From contig LLCB01000701.1 in the NCBI GenBank assembly GCA_001414345.1, positions 1 through 11,909 of the forward strand: a stretch of DNA of 11,909 nucleotides. Direction: 5' to 3'. Both the position numbers and the translations under genes were made by a program. The stretch is from Hymenoscyphus infarciens. Taxonomy: Eukaryota; Ascomycota; Leotiomycetes; Helotiales; Helotiaceae. Within the stretch, counting starts at the first letter, position 1, and every line of letters starts with the position of its first letter. The notes beneath the pieces were generated by a model. That model ran no database searches. It saw nothing but the letters and a program-made list of their open reading frames with translations, and was not told the DNA's origin. Below are positions 9,231-11,909 of the stretch, in pieces.

Positions 9231-9530
9231 CTAGATAACTATTATAAGTTAACTTATTTACTAAATCTAGAGTTATTAAGACTCTTAGAAACACTTAGTA
9301 TATTCTAATCTCTTAATATATACTAAAACACGATTTTTACTAGCTATCTATATAGATAATAAACTCTACTATTACTAGCTATCTAAGTAGTCTCTAATTA
9401 CTTAGCTATTTAAGAATACTATTGTAATATTCTAAATTAAGAGTAAATCAACTTCTAAATAAAGAGCAGCGACAAGCTTAAAGGAGATATTATTAAGGCT
9501 ATTACTAGTGAAGAAGAGTTATTATTTTTA
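9231..9530. other. Leader-like stretch inside the right LTR
   Basis: No gene is assigned. For a minus-strand element this is the leader between the 5' LTR and gag. A primer binding site should sit at 9513-9530, but the minus-strand sequence there (TAAAAATAATAACTC) has no TGG start and matches no tRNA end I can recognise; RIP could have erased it. A plus-strand frame reads LLAIYIDNKLYYY at about 9335-9375, noted and rejected as a reverse transcriptase box. Confidence 0.4.
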
Positions 9531-10026
9531 TATAATAGCACGAAATATATATAACTATAATAGAGGTATATAAGAGTATATATAGTAGAATAACGTATAT
9601 AAATACTAGATACTAATATAGAAGAAAATAATAACTATCTCTCTTCTATACTAAATATAAACGTCTATATATAAGAGTTTAGAAGCTTCTAAGTTCTAAT
9701 AATAATAATAACCGAGCTCTATCTAATATAGCTAATACTAAATAATAAAAGCTAAAAAGCTAAATATATAACATCTGAACCTTTAGAAAGCTAAATATAT
9801 AATATCTAACTCTTAATCCCTTCTATATATAAATATCGGACATTAATACCTTTAGTACTTCGCTTATATAAGTATCGGTTATTCGTAATCTCAGCCCCAG
9901 AGGTATTAGAGGTATTAGTACTACTTAGAGGTATTAGTAGTTTCACGAAATACTAAAAATTCAGAATAGTGCTATTATATAATAATCTAGCTATTATATA
10001 ATAATCTAGGATAGCGTGCTATTATA
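9531..10026 (-). repeat. Right LTR (5' LTR if the element is minus-strand)
   Basis: The second 496-bp copy begins TATAATAGCACG and ends CGTGCTATTATA, a perfect 12-bp inverted pair. It aligns end to end with 4291-4786. I count about 37 differences, all A/G or C/T, with no transversion and no indel, and both copies carry derived states at different sites. The last 46 bases are identical in both. Internal duplications match the left copy (9758-9776 and 9789-9807; 9971-10008). Confidence 0.8.
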
Positions 10027-10031
10027 TTTAA
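10027..10031. repeat. Right target-site duplication TTTAA
   Basis: This is the partner of 4286-4290, directly abutting the right LTR. Confidence 0.6.
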
Positions 10032-10050
10032 CTTTAACTTTAACTTTAAT
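10027..10050. repeat. Short TTTAAC hexanucleotide repeat
   Basis: Four consecutive units, three TTTAAC and a final TTTAAT. The LTR element inserted at the left edge of this repeat, so the TTTAA duplication could partly reflect it. Confidence 0.85.
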
Positions 10051-10059
10051 ATAATAACT

Positions 10060-10650
10060 ATTATTACTACTTTATAGATAGCTTTTTAAATATTCTTTAA
10101 CTTATAGTATCTACTATTCTTCTTTAGTACTATTACTATCGCCTTTAGCGTCTACCTCTTTATAAGCTCTTTTTAAAACCTTATTTCTAATATCCTTATA
10201 TACTCTTAACCTTCTAACCTTATATACTCTTAACCTTTTAACCTTATATACTCTTATTCTTATATTACTACTTATCGTGTTCTTATAACTTAAAGCCTTA
10301 TTAATATATTATTATAAAGTTATAAGCTAGCTCTTATTATAATTTAATTTAGTCTTTACTATAATATATCTACTATATCCTACTTCTACTATAATAATAG
10401 TAATATAGTAGATAAGAACTCTATATCTAGCTTATCTAGGTTTTAATTAAATAAATTTAATATAGTTAATAAACTACTTCTTACTTCTATACTAGCTAAT
10501 ATAAGCCTAGATAGTATTCTTTCTAAATAAGAATGTTTTACTATCTAAAAAGAGACTTAGCTTTAGTTCTTCTTAAAAGAAATCTTTCTTATTAAGTCTT
10601 AGTCTAAATTTAATACTATCTTTAAACACTTTATATAGTTATAAGCTATT
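10060..10650 (-). pseudogene. Decayed minus-strand frame, possibly zinc-finger type
   Basis: A minus-strand frame (plus-strand triplets starting at 10141 and every third base) reads through 10650-10060 with only TAA/TAG stops. It has purine-first codons typical of coding DNA. Its downstream part holds an 8-residue basic repeat VRRLRVYK, in phase with a 24-bp tandem repeat, then KRAYKEVDAKGDSNSTKEE. Upstream (about 10291-10428) it reads YRVLIYYITIIIVEVG, then SRYIIVKTKLNYNKSQ. If some Tyr were Cys or His before RIP (TG to TA, CA to TA), this resembles the single zinc-finger-like module of fungal OrsD-type proteins. That identification is tentative. The frame may continue upstream toward 10980. 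The codon-aligned plus-strand frame is also fairly open, so the strand is not certain. Confidence 0.3.
10194..10265 (-). repeat. Tandem 24-bp repeat, about three copies
   Basis: Units start at 10194, 10218 and 10242 and begin CCTTATATACTCTTA; the third is partial. Copies one and two differ by one C/T. The period is a multiple of three and gives an 8-residue Arg/Lys/Val repeat on the minus strand, supporting past coding there. Confidence 0.85.
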
Positions 10651-10919
10651 ATTAAGAGATAGAAGGCTTTAGTTATACTAATGTTTAAAGCTAAGAAAGA
10701 ATAGTATAGTCTTAAGATAGTAGCTATATATTATAAAGATATTTTATAATATAAAGTAACTTATAACTATATTTCTATAATAAAGATAATTTAAATAATC
10801 TTTATTCTTATTCTCTTACTAATAGTAGATAGCTTAAGAAGTTTTATAATAAAGCTAAGCTAGAAATCTAAAAATAGCTAGAATCCTATTATATAAGGTT
10901 TTTCTTTATTTTATTTTTT

Positions 10920-11909
10920 CTAATCTAGAGCTAAAAAAGAAGTAGTAAAAAACTTTAAAGCTTAAATATAAGTATAAGTTTAATATTAATAATAATAACT
11001 ATAATAATAAGCCTTAAAAGATACTAATATCTCTAAAAAAGTATTAAAATAGTAGTCTATATAGAGTTTAAGTTATTATTAAACTTAAGAATAGCGATTA
11101 TAAGAATAAGAGAGTATAGATATCTTTATCCTTTATATTTACCTAGTATAATATAGTATAGCTAGATAATACTACTTTATAATACTCTATACTAAAGGTA
11201 AGAAGTAAAGTATTAGTTTATTTACTAATATATATCTAGGGTTTTATTCTTCTATTTCTAAATTTCTACTTCTAGGTATTAGCTTAAGTAAGCCTTATAT
11301 TATAAAAGGTAGTCTTATCTAAACTTAGTAGTAAATCCTTTAAATATATACACTTATCTTGAAAATTATTAGTACTTATTATTCTTTTATATATTTATAA
11401 TACTTATAAATATATATTTTTCTTAAATTAAAATAAATTAATAAGTATCTTTATTTATTAGTAAATACTAAGTAGATTTAGTAGTAGTAAGTACTAATAT
11501 CTTAAAGTAAATTTTAATATAATATTAAAAGAGTTAAGTATAAGCCTCTTCTTATTCTCTAAGCTATTCTTCTTTAATAGTAACTATTATTCTTAATTAG
11601 TAATTAACCTTCTTATTATTTTATAATACTTATAATTAATCTATAGAATTACTTTTTCTTATTCTCTTTCTAATATATAATCTCTAGTTTAATTTTATAG
11701 AGAGTTATTAATAGTTAGTAGAAAATTTAGTTTATTTTAGAATACTAATTTAGTTTTAAAAGAGGATAAGTATCTAAGGAGATACTTAGGTAGTTTACTA
11801 TACTAAATACTCTTAAGATATAAGTATAAGGTTTTAATTAAATTAAAAGAGATCTTCTCTTAAGCTAGTAGTTAAGAGAGAGTAGTACTAGTAATATAGA
11901 GTTCTTCTA
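10920..11909. other. AT-rich stretch with nothing recognisable
   Basis: I see no conserved motif, tandem array or RNA gene. Plus-strand frames contain dense TAA runs at about 10975-11010. Minus-strand frames are somewhat more open around 10860-10980 and 11040-11160, but no family is recognisable. It may be the upstream part of the minus-strand relic at 10060-10650. Confidence 0.4.

Larger units (their letters stand above)
4291..10026 (-). mobile_element. RIP-mutated LTR retrotransposon, probably non-autonomous
   Basis: The element is 5,736 bp with 496-bp direct terminal repeats at a constant offset of 5,240 bp and a TTTAA duplication outside. The strand is inferred from a polypurine-type tract abutting the left repeat on the minus strand. 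The repeats begin TATAA and end TTATA, which fits an ancestral TG...CA after RIP. The 4.74-kb interior is long enough for gag-pol, but I could not recognise reverse transcriptase, RNase H, integrase, protease or a CCHC knuckle in the stretches I translated. The interior retains more CG and TG dinucleotides than the KDZ relic on its left, which suggests a later insertion. An alternative is two same-orientation 496-bp inverted-repeat elements (MITEs) flanked by TA. The outer TSD and the adjacent purine tract favour the LTR reading. Confidence 0.68.

Noticed and set aside
9335..9375. Plus-strand LLAIYIDNKLYYY resembles the YVDD box of reverse transcriptase.
   Set aside because: It lies under 200 bp from the LTR, leaving no room for the rest of RT and RNase H in plus orientation; the flanking residues do not fit, and TATATAGATA is a common chance word here.
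10027..10050. The TTTAAC hexamer repeat could be telomere-like.
   Set aside because: It lacks the GGG/CCC run of fungal telomere repeats, has only four units, and lies between transposon relics.
10381..11340. Long plus-strand frame reading through the right flank.
   Set aside because: It contains dense TAA runs giving long Gln stretches around 10975-11010 and matches no family; the minus strand has in-phase repeats and better codon character.
1..11909. tRNA, rRNA, splice sites, promoters and polyadenylation signals.
   Set aside because: No cloverleaf-like or conserved rRNA stretch was seen, and TATA-like or AATAAA-like words are too common in this composition to be evidence.

Overview
This window looks like a gene-poor, AT-rich compartment of a filamentous ascomycete (Pezizomycotina) genome that has been mutated by repeat-induced point mutation (RIP). 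The base composition is extremely A+T rich and TpA dominates. CpA, TpG and TGA are scarce, and every long ancestral reading frame is peppered with TAA and TAG but almost never TGA. That is what C-to-T change on both strands does to Gln and Trp codons. No intact gene, tRNA or rRNA is visible. Everything recognisable is a decayed mobile element or a repeat. The species cannot be named from this sequence.

Layout. Positions 1-429 hold a 12-copy minisatellite of 34-bp units, each carrying a 22-bp palindrome. Positions 842-4150 (+ strand) hold one continuous decayed reading frame of about 1,100 codons. I recognise it as a KDZ (Kyakuja-Dileera-Zisupton) family transposase from its ordered motifs: a CPxCF-like site, a DGNF-like site, and the DGEGxER-like signature near 2303. 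Positions 4291-10026 hold a 5,736-bp element bounded by two 496-bp direct repeats and a 5-bp target duplication TTTAA. This is best read as an LTR retrotransposon inserted beside the KDZ relic. A polypurine-type tract next to the left repeat points to a minus-strand element. The two LTRs align without gaps, and about 37 differences counted by eye are all transitions.

The interior of the LTR element is odd. I could not find reverse transcriptase, integrase or a zinc knuckle. It holds a relatively open plus-strand relic (5401-5835), a large field of nested direct repeats (about 6475-8460), an in-frame duplicated block (8690-9139) with candidate readings on both strands, and a nine-G run. The right flank (10027-11909) begins with a short TTTAAC repeat. 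It then holds a probable minus-strand decayed frame with an 8-residue basic repeat and a tentative zinc-finger-like segment, and then about 1 kb with nothing recognisable.

How it fits together (inference): a KDZ DNA transposon landed, multiplied elsewhere in the genome and was destroyed by RIP. A probably non-autonomous LTR element later inserted into the same graveyard and was mutated in turn, but less thoroughly.
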